A stretch of DNA of 64,000 nt from the NCBI GenBank assembly GCA_009268125.1, contig WBOU01000002.1, forward strand, positions 248,001 to 312,000. Direction: 5' to 3'. Positions within the stretch are counted from its first letter, which is position 1. Each line of letters begins with the position of its first letter. Position numbers and translations under genes: made by a program. Shown one piece after another: positions 46,278-56,595 of the stretch. Source of the stretch: Chloroflexia bacterium SDU3-3 (lineage in GTDB: Bacteria; Chloroflexota; Chloroflexia; Chloroflexales; Roseiflexaceae). Under the pieces are notes generated by a model. That model had not been told where the DNA came from. It was given only the letters and a program-made list of their open reading frames with translations, and made no database searches.

Positions 46278-48047
46278 GTGGATTACTCTCTAGATACATT
46301 TGCCGCCCAGGTCAAGCAGGCCATCGCCGCCACCGGGCGGGTGCCCGAGGCGCAGATCGAGGTGGTCGCGCCCAAGCCCAACATCCCCGCCGACCTGGCC
46401 TTCCCGGCCTTCCGCGCCGCCAAGGAGCTGGGCGTGAACCCGGCCCAGCTGGCCCAGGAGCTAGCCGCCGCCATCCAGATCGCCCCCGAGTCGCTGATCG
46501 GCTCGGTGAGCGCGGCTGGCCCCTTCCTCAACTTCGCGCTCAAGCCCGAGCTGTTCGCCACCAGCGTGCTGGGCGAGGTGCACAGTATGGGCAAGCGCTA
46601 CGGCAGCGACGACCTAGGCAAGGGCCAGACGATCATCATCGACTACTCGTCGCCGAATATCGCCAAGACTATGCACGTGGGCCACATCCGCTCGACGATC
46701 ATCGGGCAGGCGCTGCACAACATCTTCTCGGCGCTGGGCTACAACGCCCTGGGCGACAACCACCTGGGCGACTGGGGCAAGCAGTTCGGCGTGAACATCG
46801 CCGCCATCGTCAAGTGGGGCAAGCCCGAGGCCGAGGGCGAGGAGGCGATCGCCCAGATCGATAAGCTCTACGCCGAGTACAACCGGCTGCTGAAGGCGGC
46901 GCTGGAGCAGGGCGACAGCTCGTATGACGACGAGGCCCGCTCGTGGTCGCTGAAGCTGGAGCAGGGCGACCCGACCGCCCGCGAGCTGTGGCAGTGGATG
47001 GTCGACCTGACCATCCAGGCCAACCAGACCAACTACGACCGGCTGGGCGTCAGCTTCGACCATATCTTCGGCGAGAGCTTCTACGCGGGCATGACCGACG
47101 GCGTGATCCAGGAGGCGCTGGACCAGGGCGTGGCCTACCGCGACGAGGCCGGGGCCGTGGTGGTGAGCGAGCTAGAGAAGAACATGCCGACCTTCCTGCT
47201 GCAGCGCAGCGACACCGGCACGCTCTACCACACCCGCGACGCCGCCACCATCAAGTTCCGCTGGAGCGAGTTCCACCCCGCGCAGATCATCTACGTGGTG
47301 GATGCGCGGCAGGAGCTGCACTTCCGGCAGTTGTTTGCGCTGTCGCGGGCCATGGGCTACGTGCCGCCCGAGGTGGCGCTTACCCACATCAAGTTTGGCA
47401 CGGTGTTCGACCAGAACGGCGATGTGCTCTCGACCCGCAAGGGCAACATGGTCTACCTGAGCGACCTGCTGAACGAGGCCCACAGCCGCGCCCGCGCCGT
47501 GGTCGATCAGGCGAGCCAGGATCTGAGCGAGGCCGAGAAGGAGAAGATCGCCGAGGCGGTGGGCATCGGCGCGGTGATCTACAACGATCTGTACCAGGAT
47601 CCCCGGCGCGACATCCGGCTCGACTGGGACAAGATGCTGGCCCTGGAGGGCAACAGCGCGCCCTACATCCAGTACATGAACGCCCGCTGCCGGTCCATCC
47701 TGCGCAAGGCCGCCGAGGAAGAGGCCGGACTGGGCCGACGCTCCAGCGCCGACCAGGCCGAGTACGCCGCGCTGCTGGTGCACCCCGCCGAGCAGGCGCT
47801 GGCCAAGCAGCTGGCCAAGCTGCCCGACGCGGTGCGCGAGGCGGGCGTGCGCTACGCCACCTTCGTGATCGCCGAGTGGTGCTACGAGACGGCGCGGGCG
47901 CTGGCCGGGTTCTACCGCGACTGCTCGGTGCTGAAGGCCGAGACGCCCGAGCTGCGGGCCGCGCGGCTGTATCTGGTGGCCGCCACCGCCCAGGCCCTGG
48001 AGAACGGCCTGGGCCTGCTGGGCGTGCGCGCCCCCGAGCGGATGTAG
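46278..48047 (+). CDS. argS: Arginyl-tRNA synthetase
   Basis: A 589-residue class I synthetase that charges tRNA-Arg. GTG 46278 is chosen because GTGAGGA lies at 46266-46272 and the family N-terminus follows directly. The N-terminal Add-1 domain occupies about 1-100. The catalytic domain has the HIGH motif as HVGH in SSPNIAKTMHVGHIRSTI and a KMSKS equivalent as STRKGN, a substitution usual in many ArgRS enzymes. The C-terminal anticodon-binding DALR domain ends in ENGLGLLGVRAPERM. Length is normal. It appears to be a single gene after a long repeat-rich leader region. Confidence 0.95.
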   Translation: MDYSLDTFAAQVKQAIAATGRVPEAQIEVVAPKPNIPADLAFPAFRAAKELGVNPAQLAQELAAAIQIAPESLIGSVSAAGPFLNFALKPELFATSVLGEVHSMGKRYGSDDLGKGQTIIIDYSSPNIAKTMHVGHIRSTIIGQALHNIFSALGYNALGDNHLGDWGKQFGVNIAAIVKWGKPEAEGEEAIAQIDKLYAEYNRLLKAALEQGDSSYDDEARSWSLKLEQGDPTARELWQWMVDLTIQANQTNYDRLGVSFDHIFGESFYAGMTDGVIQEALDQGVAYRDEAGAVVVSELEKNMPTFLLQRSDTGTLYHTRDAATIKFRWSEFHPAQIIYVVDARQELHFRQLFALSRAMGYVPPEVALTHIKFGTVFDQNGDVLSTRKGNMVYLSDLLNEAHSRARAVVDQASQDLSEAEKEKIAEAVGIGAVIYNDLYQDPRRDIRLDWDKMLALEGNSAPYIQYMNARCRSILRKAAEEEAGLGRRSSADQAEYAALLVHPAEQALAKQLAKLPDAVREAGVRYATFVIAEWCYETARALAGFYRDCSVLKAETPELRAARLYLVAATAQALENGLGLLGVRAPERM

Positions 48048-48151
48048 CCTTCGGGCTGGCGGGGGGCGTGCGCACGTCCCCCGCCGCACGCGCTGTGTTC
48101 CCGCCGCTTTAGCCGCTAGGCCGCGCCCGTGGCCTGCCCAACCCCACACTT

Positions 48152-49291
48152 ATGCCACACCGAAACGCCCCGCTGCTGTGCCTGCTGGCCGCCCTGCTGC
48201 TGGCCGCCTGTGTCGCGCAGCCCGCCGCCACCACCCCTGCGCCCCCCACCGCCACGCCTGCCGCGCCCGCCGCGCTGCCGCCCGTGGTGGCCGTGGGCCA
48301 CACGCTTGAGGCGGGCGGCCAGCCGTTCGAGATGCGCGGGGTGAACTACATCCACCCCACCACCGCCGATCTGGCCACCTGCTCGGCGCTGAACTTTGGG
48401 GCCGATGCCAACTGCCCGTGGGATCTCGCGCCGATCGAGGCCGACTTCGACCACCTGCAGCGGCTGGGCGTGAACACCATCCGCGTGTTCCTCAACTACT
48501 ATGTGTTCGGCGGGGCGCAGCTGGCCGACCCGAGCTATAAGATGGATTACGCGCTCGACCACCTGGATGCGCTGATCGCCGCCGCCAACGCGCGCGGCAT
48601 CTACGTGATGCCGGTGCTGCTGGCCAAGTACCCGCAGGATCAGTTCGGCGCGCAGAACGCCGCGTCGGCGCTGCGCATCCACGTGCGACCGGTGGTGGAG
48701 CACCTGAAGGGGCGGCCTGGGATCATCGTGTGGGATCTGTTCAACGAGCTGGACCTGGGCGGGCCGGTGGACGAGCGCTGCTGGGACTGGGACAACGGCG
48801 ACTACGCAGGCTGCCTGCCCCTGGCCGAGCAGCGGCTGGCCTTTATCAAGGTCGTCCACGACGAGGTGAAGAAGATCGACCCGGAGCGCCTCGTGACCAC
48901 CAGCGTGGGCTTCGCCAAGAGCTACTTCCGCCCCGAGAAGGCCAGCATCCGCCTGGCCGATGTGGTCGATCTCTACTCCTTCCACTACTACGACGACGAC
49001 CCCTACAACTCGGGCCGCTACGCCGCCCACTGGTACTACGGCAAGGGCTTCCCCGCCGACCTGCGCACCGCCGCGCAGGATCTGTACAACCTGGGGCTAG
49101 ACAAGCCGCTGCTCGTCACCGAGCTGGGCTTCCCCACCGGCGAGGGCACCAAGCGCAGCACCGCCGACCTCACGCGCGACCTGCGCACCGCCAGGGCCAC
49201 CGCGCGCGAGCTGCAGCTGGCCGGGCTGCTGCTCTGGCCATTTCAAAATGACCCCGATCTGCTGATCGACGATCTCTTCACACGGCGCTAG
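48152..49291 (+). CDS. Lipoprotein glycoside hydrolase, GH5-like (clan GH-A)
   Basis: A 379-residue protein with lipobox LAAC (Cys20) and a Pro/Ala/Thr linker to about residue 45. The TIM-barrel domain has FEMRGVNYIHP at its start, VNTIRVFLNYYVF, the acid/base Glu199 in WDLFNEL and the probable nucleophile Glu324 in LLVTELGFP, as in GH5-type beta-mannanases and beta-glucanases. The substrate is likely a beta-linked polysaccharide but cannot be fixed from sequence reading. It stands alone between argS and the CHAT gene. No clear ribosome site precedes the ATG. Confidence 0.85.
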   Translation: MPHRNAPLLCLLAALLLAACVAQPAATTPAPPTATPAAPAALPPVVAVGHTLEAGGQPFEMRGVNYIHPTTADLATCSALNFGADANCPWDLAPIEADFDHLQRLGVNTIRVFLNYYVFGGAQLADPSYKMDYALDHLDALIAAANARGIYVMPVLLAKYPQDQFGAQNAASALRIHVRPVVEHLKGRPGIIVWDLFNELDLGGPVDERCWDWDNGDYAGCLPLAEQRLAFIKVVHDEVKKIDPERLVTTSVGFAKSYFRPEKASIRLADVVDLYSFHYYDDDPYNSGRYAAHWYYGKGFPADLRTAAQDLYNLGLDKPLLVTELGFPTGEGTKRSTADLTRDLRTARATARELQLAGLLLWPFQNDPDLLIDDLFTRR

Positions 49292-49358
49292 ATGGCATAT
49301 ACAATGGGGCTGTACGTAGCACGGTCGTATTCTTCCCACTACCTAGCGAGGTAGCCCC

Positions 49359-50747
49359 ATGCCCAGCACCTATCGCGATATCGACATCACCTTCCAGCCG
49401 CGCGAGGGCGGCAGGCTGCGCTTCCAGGCCGACTCGGACCAGGGCCAGGCCAGCGGCGAGCTGCCCGACCTAAACGCCGACAGCGAGTTCCAAGAGCTGC
49501 TGCTCGGCCTGCGCACCGACGATACCTCCGAAGATGACCTGATCACGCTCGGGAAAAAGCTCTACAGCGCGCTGTTTCAGGGCGAGATGCTGAATCTGCT
49601 CATGCGCGTCAAGGGCGCGCTGTCCGAGGATCAGGGCATCCGTCTGAAGCTGCGCACCGCCCCCGGCGACGCCGAGGTGGCCGTGCTGCCCTGGGAGTTC
49701 CTGTTCGACCCGCAGCTCGATAACCCCTTCGTGCTGCTGGGCATCTCGGTGGTGCGCTACCCGCAGGCCCCAGTGCGCACCCCCAGCCTTGAGTGTAAGC
49801 CGCCGCTGCGCCTGCTGCTCACCGGCGCGCAGCCCAGCGACATGCCCAACGCCGAGGTCGATCGCGAGCTAGATGCGGTGATCGCGGCGCTGAAGGAGCG
49901 CAAGCTGCTGGATGCGAGCCGGATCGAGGTGGTGGAGGAGCGCCACCTGACGCGGGCCACGCTTCAGCGGCGGCTGCGCGAGGGCTTCCAGATCTGGCAC
50001 TTTGCGGGCCATGGCGGCTTTAGCCGCGATAAGCGCAACGGGGTGCTGTTCTTCGAGGACTCGACCGGCAGCCAGGATGCGGTGAGCGCTCGCGAGCTGG
50101 GCATCCTGATGAGCGGCGGCGGCATGCGCCTGATCGTGCTGGACGCCTGCGAGAGCGGCGCGAGGGCCTCGGCTCCCTTCCGCAGCATCTCGCCCAGCCT
50201 GATCGCCAACGGCATACCGGCTGTCATTTCCATGCAGTTCGCAGTGCCCGAGGAGTCGACCACAGCCTTCGCAGGCGAGTTCTACTACGCGCTGAGCGAG
50301 GGCCTGCCGATCGACGCCTGCGTGACCGAGGGTCGTAAGGCGGTGGTGGGCATCTCCGGCCTGCGCCGCCCCGACTGGGGCATCCCCACGGTCTACACCC
50401 GCGCCAGCGATGGCGTGCTGTTCCAGCTGCCGAAGCAGGCCGCCGCAGATGGCGCGGCGGGCGGCATCAACATGCAGGGCGCGAACGTGCAGGGCAATGT
50501 GAACATCTCCAGCGGCAACAGTACCGTGAGCGGGAACACGATCAACATCGGCACGCCGAGCGATGTGCAGCGTGAGCGAGAATCGTTGCAGCAGCAGCTT
50601 TCATTCACGCGAAGGCGCAGCAGTGAGCTACAGAAGCAGAAGGCAATTTTTGGATTTAGCGCCGATCCGTCAATCATTATCCAGCTTGAAGAGACAGAGA
50701 AAGAGATTGCCCAGCTAGAGCAGCGGCTGCGCCAGCTGAGTCTGTAG
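49359..50747 (+). CDS. CHAT-domain (caspase-like) protease protein
   Basis: A 462-residue protein from ATG 49359 (GCGAGG upstream). An N-terminal region (about 1-145) leads into a CHAT peptidase domain with the Cys-His dyad His218 in HFAGHGGF and Cys264 in VLDACESGA. After about residue 370 comes a Gly/Asn/Ser-rich beta-type stretch (GANVQGNVNISSGNSTVSGN) and then a helical C-terminal module (about 400-462: RRRSSELQKQKAIFGFSADP, IQLEETEKEIAQLEQRL). I recall similar tails on CHAT, NACHT and TIR proteins, so this may be an interaction adaptor. CHAT proteases act in bacterial conflict systems; no partner gene adjoins this one. Confidence 0.88.
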   Translation: MPSTYRDIDITFQPREGGRLRFQADSDQGQASGELPDLNADSEFQELLLGLRTDDTSEDDLITLGKKLYSALFQGEMLNLLMRVKGALSEDQGIRLKLRTAPGDAEVAVLPWEFLFDPQLDNPFVLLGISVVRYPQAPVRTPSLECKPPLRLLLTGAQPSDMPNAEVDRELDAVIAALKERKLLDASRIEVVEERHLTRATLQRRLREGFQIWHFAGHGGFSRDKRNGVLFFEDSTGSQDAVSARELGILMSGGGMRLIVLDACESGARASAPFRSISPSLIANGIPAVISMQFAVPEESTTAFAGEFYYALSEGLPIDACVTEGRKAVVGISGLRRPDWGIPTVYTRASDGVLFQLPKQAAADGAAGGINMQGANVQGNVNISSGNSTVSGNTINIGTPSDVQRERESLQQQLSFTRRRSSELQKQKAIFGFSADPSIIIQLEETEKEIAQLEQRLRQLSL

Positions 50748-50759
50748 GCGGTCTCATGC

Positions 50760-50895
50760 AGGGCCTATGCGTTTTCCAAAAGAATAAAAGAGAAGCAAAC
50801 GAATAACGCAGGAAGCAGTAGCTTAGCTCTACACAGTTTGCTTTTTGGAGTCTTGGTGGTAAGAATGTTCTTCTGAACGAAAACGCATACGCCCT
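50760..50895. mobile_element. MITE-like element, copy 2
   Basis: 136 bp bounded by 17 bp terminal inverted repeats, AGGGCCTATGCGTTTTC and GAAAACGCATACGCCCT, matching at 16 of 17 positions. The segment CTTGGTGGTAAGAATGTTCT is the reverse complement of the core of copy 1 at 22435-22574, so the copies lie in opposite orientation. There is no ORF. It ends 15 bp before the sigma-54-type promoter match of glgE and could influence that promoter. Confidence 0.75.
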
Positions 50896-50910
50896 AGGGT
50901 CTCATACCTC

Positions 50911-50925
50911 TGGCACAGCGCTTGC
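50911..50925 (+). promoter_or_regulatory. Sigma-54-type promoter match upstream of glgE
   Basis: TGGCACAGCGCTTGC has the GG-N10-GC spacing and nearly all consensus bases of a sigma-54 -24/-12 promoter. It lies 55 bp before the glgE start codon. Confidence 0.5.
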
Positions 50926-50980
50926 CTGCTTTTGTGGTAGAGTAGTAGCGGAACCCACCGAATGTGCTTGAGGTGCATCA

Positions 50981-52963
<1,983 letters not shown>

Positions 52964-52972
52964 GGGGCAGAA

Positions 52973-54538
52973 ATGACGCAACTGACATCGGCGTACGCGC
53001 TGCACGAGGCGCTGCGCCAGCCTTCGCTGGCCGAGGCGCTGCCAGCCTACATCCGCGAGCGCCGCTGGTTTGGCGGCAAGTCGCGCACGATCGCGCGCGC
53101 CCAGATCCGCGATGCGGTGCCCTTCCCTGCCAGCGCGCCGCTGGCCTACCTGTGCTTTGTGCAGATCTCCTACGCCGAGGGGCTGGATGACTGCTACCTG
53201 CTGCCGCTGGCCCGCGCCGAGGGCCTGCAGGCCGATGCGCTGCGCGAGGATATGCCCCAGGCGGTGGTGCGTTCGCAGGGCGATACCCTCGGCGCACCCG
53301 CAATCTTCGATGCGGTGTACGACCCGGCCTTCTGCCAGGCCCTGCTCGACGCTATCGGCGGTGCGGCGCGTGCGCCCGGCCTCTCGCTGGCGCTGGTGGC
53401 CGAGCCGACCAGCAGCTTCGCGCGGCTGCGCGGCCAGGGCGATCTGGCCCCGCGCATCTCCAAGGCCGAGCAGAGCAACACCTCGATTATCTACGGCGAC
53501 AGGCTGATCCTGAAGCTGTTCCGCCGCATTGTGGCGGGCCAGAACCCCGATCTGGAGATCGGGCGCTACCTGACCGAGCAGGGCCAGTTTGGCCAGATCG
53601 CGCCGGTGGCGGGGGCGATCACGATCGAGGAGCAGGGCGCAGAGCCTGCGGTGCTGGGCATGCTCATGGGGTTTGTGCCCAACGTGGGCGATGCCTGGGG
53701 GCGCATGCTGGAGCTGCTGGGCGAGCTGCGGGGCCAGATCGGGCCTGGGCAGCAGCCCCCGCCCAGCGGCGACGGCGCGGCGCTCGCGCCCGAGGCCGAG
53801 CGGCTGTTCGCGCCCACCCTGGGGGCAGCGCGCACCCTGGGCCAGCGCACCGCCGAGCTGCACCTGGCCCTGGCCGCCCCCACCGACGACCCGGCCTTCG
53901 CCGCCGAGCCGTTCGGCGCGGATGTGGCCGCAGCCGATGTGGCCGCCATGCACGCCCTGGCCGACCGCGTGTTTGCCAACGCCCGCCTGTGGCTGGAGCG
54001 CCAGCCCGAGGCCGACCGCGCCGATGTGCTGGCCATCCTGGCGGGCGAGCAGGCCATCCGCGCCCGCTTCGACGCGCTGGCCAGCCGCCCGCTGACCGCG
54101 CTGCGCACCCGCGCCCACGGCGACTACCACCTGGGCCAGGTGCTGGCCCTGCCCGACGGCGACTTCGTGATTATTGACTTCGAGGGCGAGCCAGCCCGCA
54201 GCCTGGCCGAGCGCCGCGCCAAGCGCTCGCCGCTGCGCGATGTGGCCGGTATGCTGCGCTCGTTCGACTATGCCGCCGCCACCGCGCTCACCGGCGACGC
54301 CCAGCTAGAGTCTTGGGGGCGCTCGTGGTACGCCTGGGTCGCGGCAGCCTTCCTGGGCAGCTACCTGCGCACCGTGCAGGGCGCGGCCTTTATGCCGCAG
54401 CAGCAGGGCGAGTTCGACGTGCTGCTGGATGCCTTCCTGATCGAGAAGGCTGTGTATGAGCTTCAGTACGAGCTCGACAACCGCCCGGACTGGGTGCGCA
54501 TCCCCGCGCAGGGCATCCTGCGGCTGGTGCAGTCCTAG
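52973..54538 (+). CDS. mak: Maltokinase (Mak/Pep2)
   Basis: A 521-residue kinase that makes maltose 1-phosphate from maltose and ATP for GlgE. The N-terminal cap domain shows LPAYIRERRWFGGKSRTI, typical of Mak. The kinase fold resembles aminoglycoside phosphotransferases: LILKLFRRI, catalytic Asp384 in RAHGDYHLGQV and metal-binding Asp402 in IIDFEGEPARSL, then SPLRDVAGMLRSFDY. Its length is near that of free-standing Mak, so it is not fused to TreS. AGGGGGC lies before the ATG and the 9 bp gap implies an operon with glgE; a strong terminator follows. Confidence 0.92.
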   Translation: MTQLTSAYALHEALRQPSLAEALPAYIRERRWFGGKSRTIARAQIRDAVPFPASAPLAYLCFVQISYAEGLDDCYLLPLARAEGLQADALREDMPQAVVRSQGDTLGAPAIFDAVYDPAFCQALLDAIGGAARAPGLSLALVAEPTSSFARLRGQGDLAPRISKAEQSNTSIIYGDRLILKLFRRIVAGQNPDLEIGRYLTEQGQFGQIAPVAGAITIEEQGAEPAVLGMLMGFVPNVGDAWGRMLELLGELRGQIGPGQQPPPSGDGAALAPEAERLFAPTLGAARTLGQRTAELHLALAAPTDDPAFAAEPFGADVAAADVAAMHALADRVFANARLWLERQPEADRADVLAILAGEQAIRARFDALASRPLTALRTRAHGDYHLGQVLALPDGDFVIIDFEGEPARSLAERRAKRSPLRDVAGMLRSFDYAAATALTGDAQLESWGRSWYAWVAAAFLGSYLRTVQGAAFMPQQQGEFDVLLDAFLIEKAVYELQYELDNRPDWVRIPAQGILRLVQS

Positions 54539-54559
54539 GCTGTCGGGCGCAGGGTAGAA

Positions 54560-54599
54560 AAAAGGGCGGGATGGCTTCACTAGGCCACCCCGCCCTTTT
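54560..54599. terminator. Terminator between mak and the SMP-30 gene
   Basis: AAAAGGGCGGGATGGC pairs with GCCACCCCGCCCTTTT (one mismatch) around an 8-base loop, with A and T tracts on both sides. It can serve the glgE-mak operon and the convergent lactonase gene. Confidence 0.92.
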
Positions 54600-54611
54600 G
54601 TATGTGTGGCG

Positions 54612-55478
54612 CTAGAGCAGGATGCGCGAGCGGAACTCGGGCACGCCCTGGCCTACGCCGCGCAGCACGTAGAGCGCGCCCGCGGTGGGGCCGTCCACAT
54701 CCTTCTGGTTGCCGCCCGCTGTGGTCACATAGAGGTCGCGGTAGTCCGGCCCGCCGAACGAGCAGCTCGACACCTTGGGCACGGGGAAGCGGTAGCGCGC
54801 CACCTCGCTGCCATCCGGCGCGTAGCGCACCACGCAGCCGCCATCCCAGCGCGCCGACCAGATGTAGCCCTCGGCGTCCACCGTCAGCCCGTCGGGCAGC
54901 CCGCCGCCGTGCTCGGCCTTGGCGAAGGTGCGCTGGCCGCCGATCGCGCCGCTGGCCATGTCGTAGTCGAACTGGTAGACCTTCAGCGTGGTCGAGTCGG
55001 TGTAGTAGAGCTGGCTGCGGTCGGGCGCGAAGCCCAGCCCGTTGGTGCAGCCCACATCCTCCACCACCGGCGTGACCGCGCCATCCAGGTCCAGCCGGTA
55101 CAGCCGCCCCTTGCGCGTGCTGGTGGGCATGGTGCCGCAGAACACCCGCCCGCTCGGGTCGGCGATGGCGTCGTTGAAGCGGCTGGTCTCCTCGCCCGCG
55201 ATGCCGCCCAGCACCACCTCGCCCAGGCCGTCGCGCCAGCGCCGCACCACGCCGCGCTCGAAGAACAGCAGCAGCGAGCCATCGGACTGCAGCGTGGCCG
55301 CGCCCAGCTGCTCGGGCGACTCGAAGCACAGCTCGTGCTGGCCGGTGGCGGGCGTGTAGCGGAACAGCCTGCCGCTGGGGATGTCCACCCAGTAGACGCG
55401 CTGCTCGTCGGGGTGCCACATGGGGTTCTCGCCGGTCTCGCAGGCGTAGTCGGCGATAAGCTCGGGTTGAATTGTCAT
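54612..55478 (-). CDS. SMP-30/gluconolactonase-family protein
   Basis: A 288-residue six-bladed beta-propeller of the SMP-30/LRE family. The ATG at 55478 is taken because the family N-terminus (ELIADYACETGENPMWHP) follows and AAGGGG lies upstream. Metal-ligand residues are recognisable: Glu17 in TGENP, Asn in GCTNGLGFA and Asp in LPDGLTVD; the RFNDAIADPSGRVFCG motif is typical. Family members hydrolyse sugar lactones or, in animals, bind calcium. It may act on gluconolactone-like compounds. It is divergent from the gene at 55590. Confidence 0.88.
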   Translation of the reverse strand: MTIQPELIADYACETGENPMWHPDEQRVYWVDIPSGRLFRYTPATGQHELCFESPEQLGAATLQSDGSLLLFFERGVVRRWRDGLGEVVLGGIAGEETSRFNDAIADPSGRVFCGTMPTSTRKGRLYRLDLDGAVTPVVEDVGCTNGLGFAPDRSQLYYTDSTTLKVYQFDYDMASGAIGGQRTFAKAEHGGGLPDGLTVDAEGYIWSARWDGGCVVRYAPDGSEVARYRFPVPKVSSCSFGGPDYRDLYVTTAGGNQKDVDGPTAGALYVLRGVGQGVPEFRSRILL

Positions 55479-55589
55479 AAAAGATCGCCCCTTCAGGTCT
55501 TGCAAAATGATCAGAACATATGTATTATTCAACATAACGAGACAGAATGAACAGCGTGCACCTTAGCGAGGGGAAGGAGCGCGGATGCC

Positions 55590-56108
55590 ATGACTGCCAA
55601 CACCGTCAAGATACCACAAGCCGATGTGCTCTGGGATGTGGCCCGTGTGGCCGAGGCCGTGGCGCGCGGGGTCGATACGCCCGACGCGATCGCCAGCTAC
55701 ATTGGGGCCAAGGGGCCGCGCCAGGGCCACTACTACGCCCAGGCTGCCCGCATCCTGGGCTTGCTGGATGGCGAGGCCGCGCCGCACCAGCTGCGGCTCA
55801 CGCCCTACGGGCGGGCCTTTGCCAGCTATAGCCGCGACAGCCAGCGCCAGGCCCTGCGCCGCCTGCTGCGCGACCGCGAGCCGACCCGCTCGGTGCTGGC
55901 GGCGCTGGCCCAGGGGCGCGCGCTCGATCTGCCCGGCGTCATCGCGGTGCTGCGCCAGATCGCCCCGCTGGCCGAGAGCACGGCCCGCCGCCGCGCCCAG
56001 ACCATCGCGGCCTGGCTGGTGAGCGCCGACCTGGCCCGCTGGGCCGATGGCCGCCTGGCCTACCAGCCCACCCCGCCCCAGCACGCGCGGTTTTTCCGCA
56101 CGGTGTAG
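55590..56108 (+). CDS. Winged-helix-like protein of unknown function
   Basis: A 172-residue basic protein with no signal or membrane helix. The first 75 residues look like a winged helix: AIASYIGAKGPRQGHYYAQA (helix-turn-helix) then ILGLL followed by LRLTPYGRAFA. The second half has another helical segment (LPGVIAVLRQIAPLAESTAR, RRAQTIAAWLVSADLARW) that could be a second such domain. Similar modules occur beside restriction and ATPase proteins, but I cannot name a family. It is transcribed divergently from the SMP-30 gene. Confidence 0.7.
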   Translation: MTANTVKIPQADVLWDVARVAEAVARGVDTPDAIASYIGAKGPRQGHYYAQAARILGLLDGEAAPHQLRLTPYGRAFASYSRDSQRQALRRLLRDREPTRSVLAALAQGRALDLPGVIAVLRQIAPLAESTARRRAQTIAAWLVSADLARWADGRLAYQPTPPQHARFFRTV

Positions 56109-56211
56109 CGGCGCAGCTCGCTAGCTGGCCCTGCGGGCGGCAAAATATCAGCTATTTACCATTGACATCTTTTTCGATTCGCGGTAATTCATAGGGTGTA
56201 CACGGCTCTGG

Positions 56212-56226
56212 TGGTACAAAGCTTGC
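56212..56226 (+). promoter_or_regulatory. Sigma-54-type promoter match
   Basis: TGGTACAAAGCTTGC followed by A fits the sigma-54 consensus with GG-N10-GC spacing. It lies 43 bp upstream of the small membrane protein at 56270. Confidence 0.5.
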
Positions 56227-56269
56227 ACTACCGGCCCTAAAACCCATCGCTATCGTGTAGGAGAGGAAG

Positions 56270-56407
56270 ATGCTCTGGCTGATTTGGATCGTCATTATGC
56301 TTGCGGTGCCGGTGTTTGCAGGGATGAATGTCTGGCATCAGCTCAACCGTGAGTCGCTTGAGGTGAAAGCCGCCCAGGCGCATGCAGATGAGCGCATCTC
56401 TGCTTAG
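56270..56407 (+). CDS. 45-residue single-helix membrane protein
   Basis: A small ORF with a very good ribosome site (GGAGAGGA at 56260-56267). The product starts MLWLIWIVIMLAVPVFAGM, one membrane helix (about 2-21), followed by a charged helical tail of about 25 residues (HQLNRESLEVKAAQAHADE). It has its own promoter-like motif 43 bp upstream and a strong intrinsic terminator 70 bp downstream, so it is a complete single-gene unit. I do not recognise a family. Small proteins of this shape often regulate a larger membrane partner. Confidence 0.7.
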   Translation: MLWLIWIVIMLAVPVFAGMNVWHQLNRESLEVKAAQAHADERISA

Positions 56408-56476
56408 CAAGCGGTCAGGAGCAGATCGGATCGTTTGACTCTCGCAGATTGTTGGAGCAGTTGTTGATTCTCCCCA

Positions 56477-56505
56477 GGGCGCGCCGATCGGGCGCGCTTT
56501 TTTTT
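56477..56505 (+). terminator. Intrinsic terminator after the small membrane protein
   Basis: GCGCGCC and GGCGCGC form a stem around a 5-base loop, extended by two G-T pairs, and the stem runs into eight T residues (56498-56505). Confidence 0.88.
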
Positions 56506-56595
56506 GCCCAGAACGGTGAGCAGCGCACTTCTGCAGATGCCCCGCCTTCTCTACAATGGTTGTATCTGTCGCAACCAAAGTGGAGAAACCGCAAC

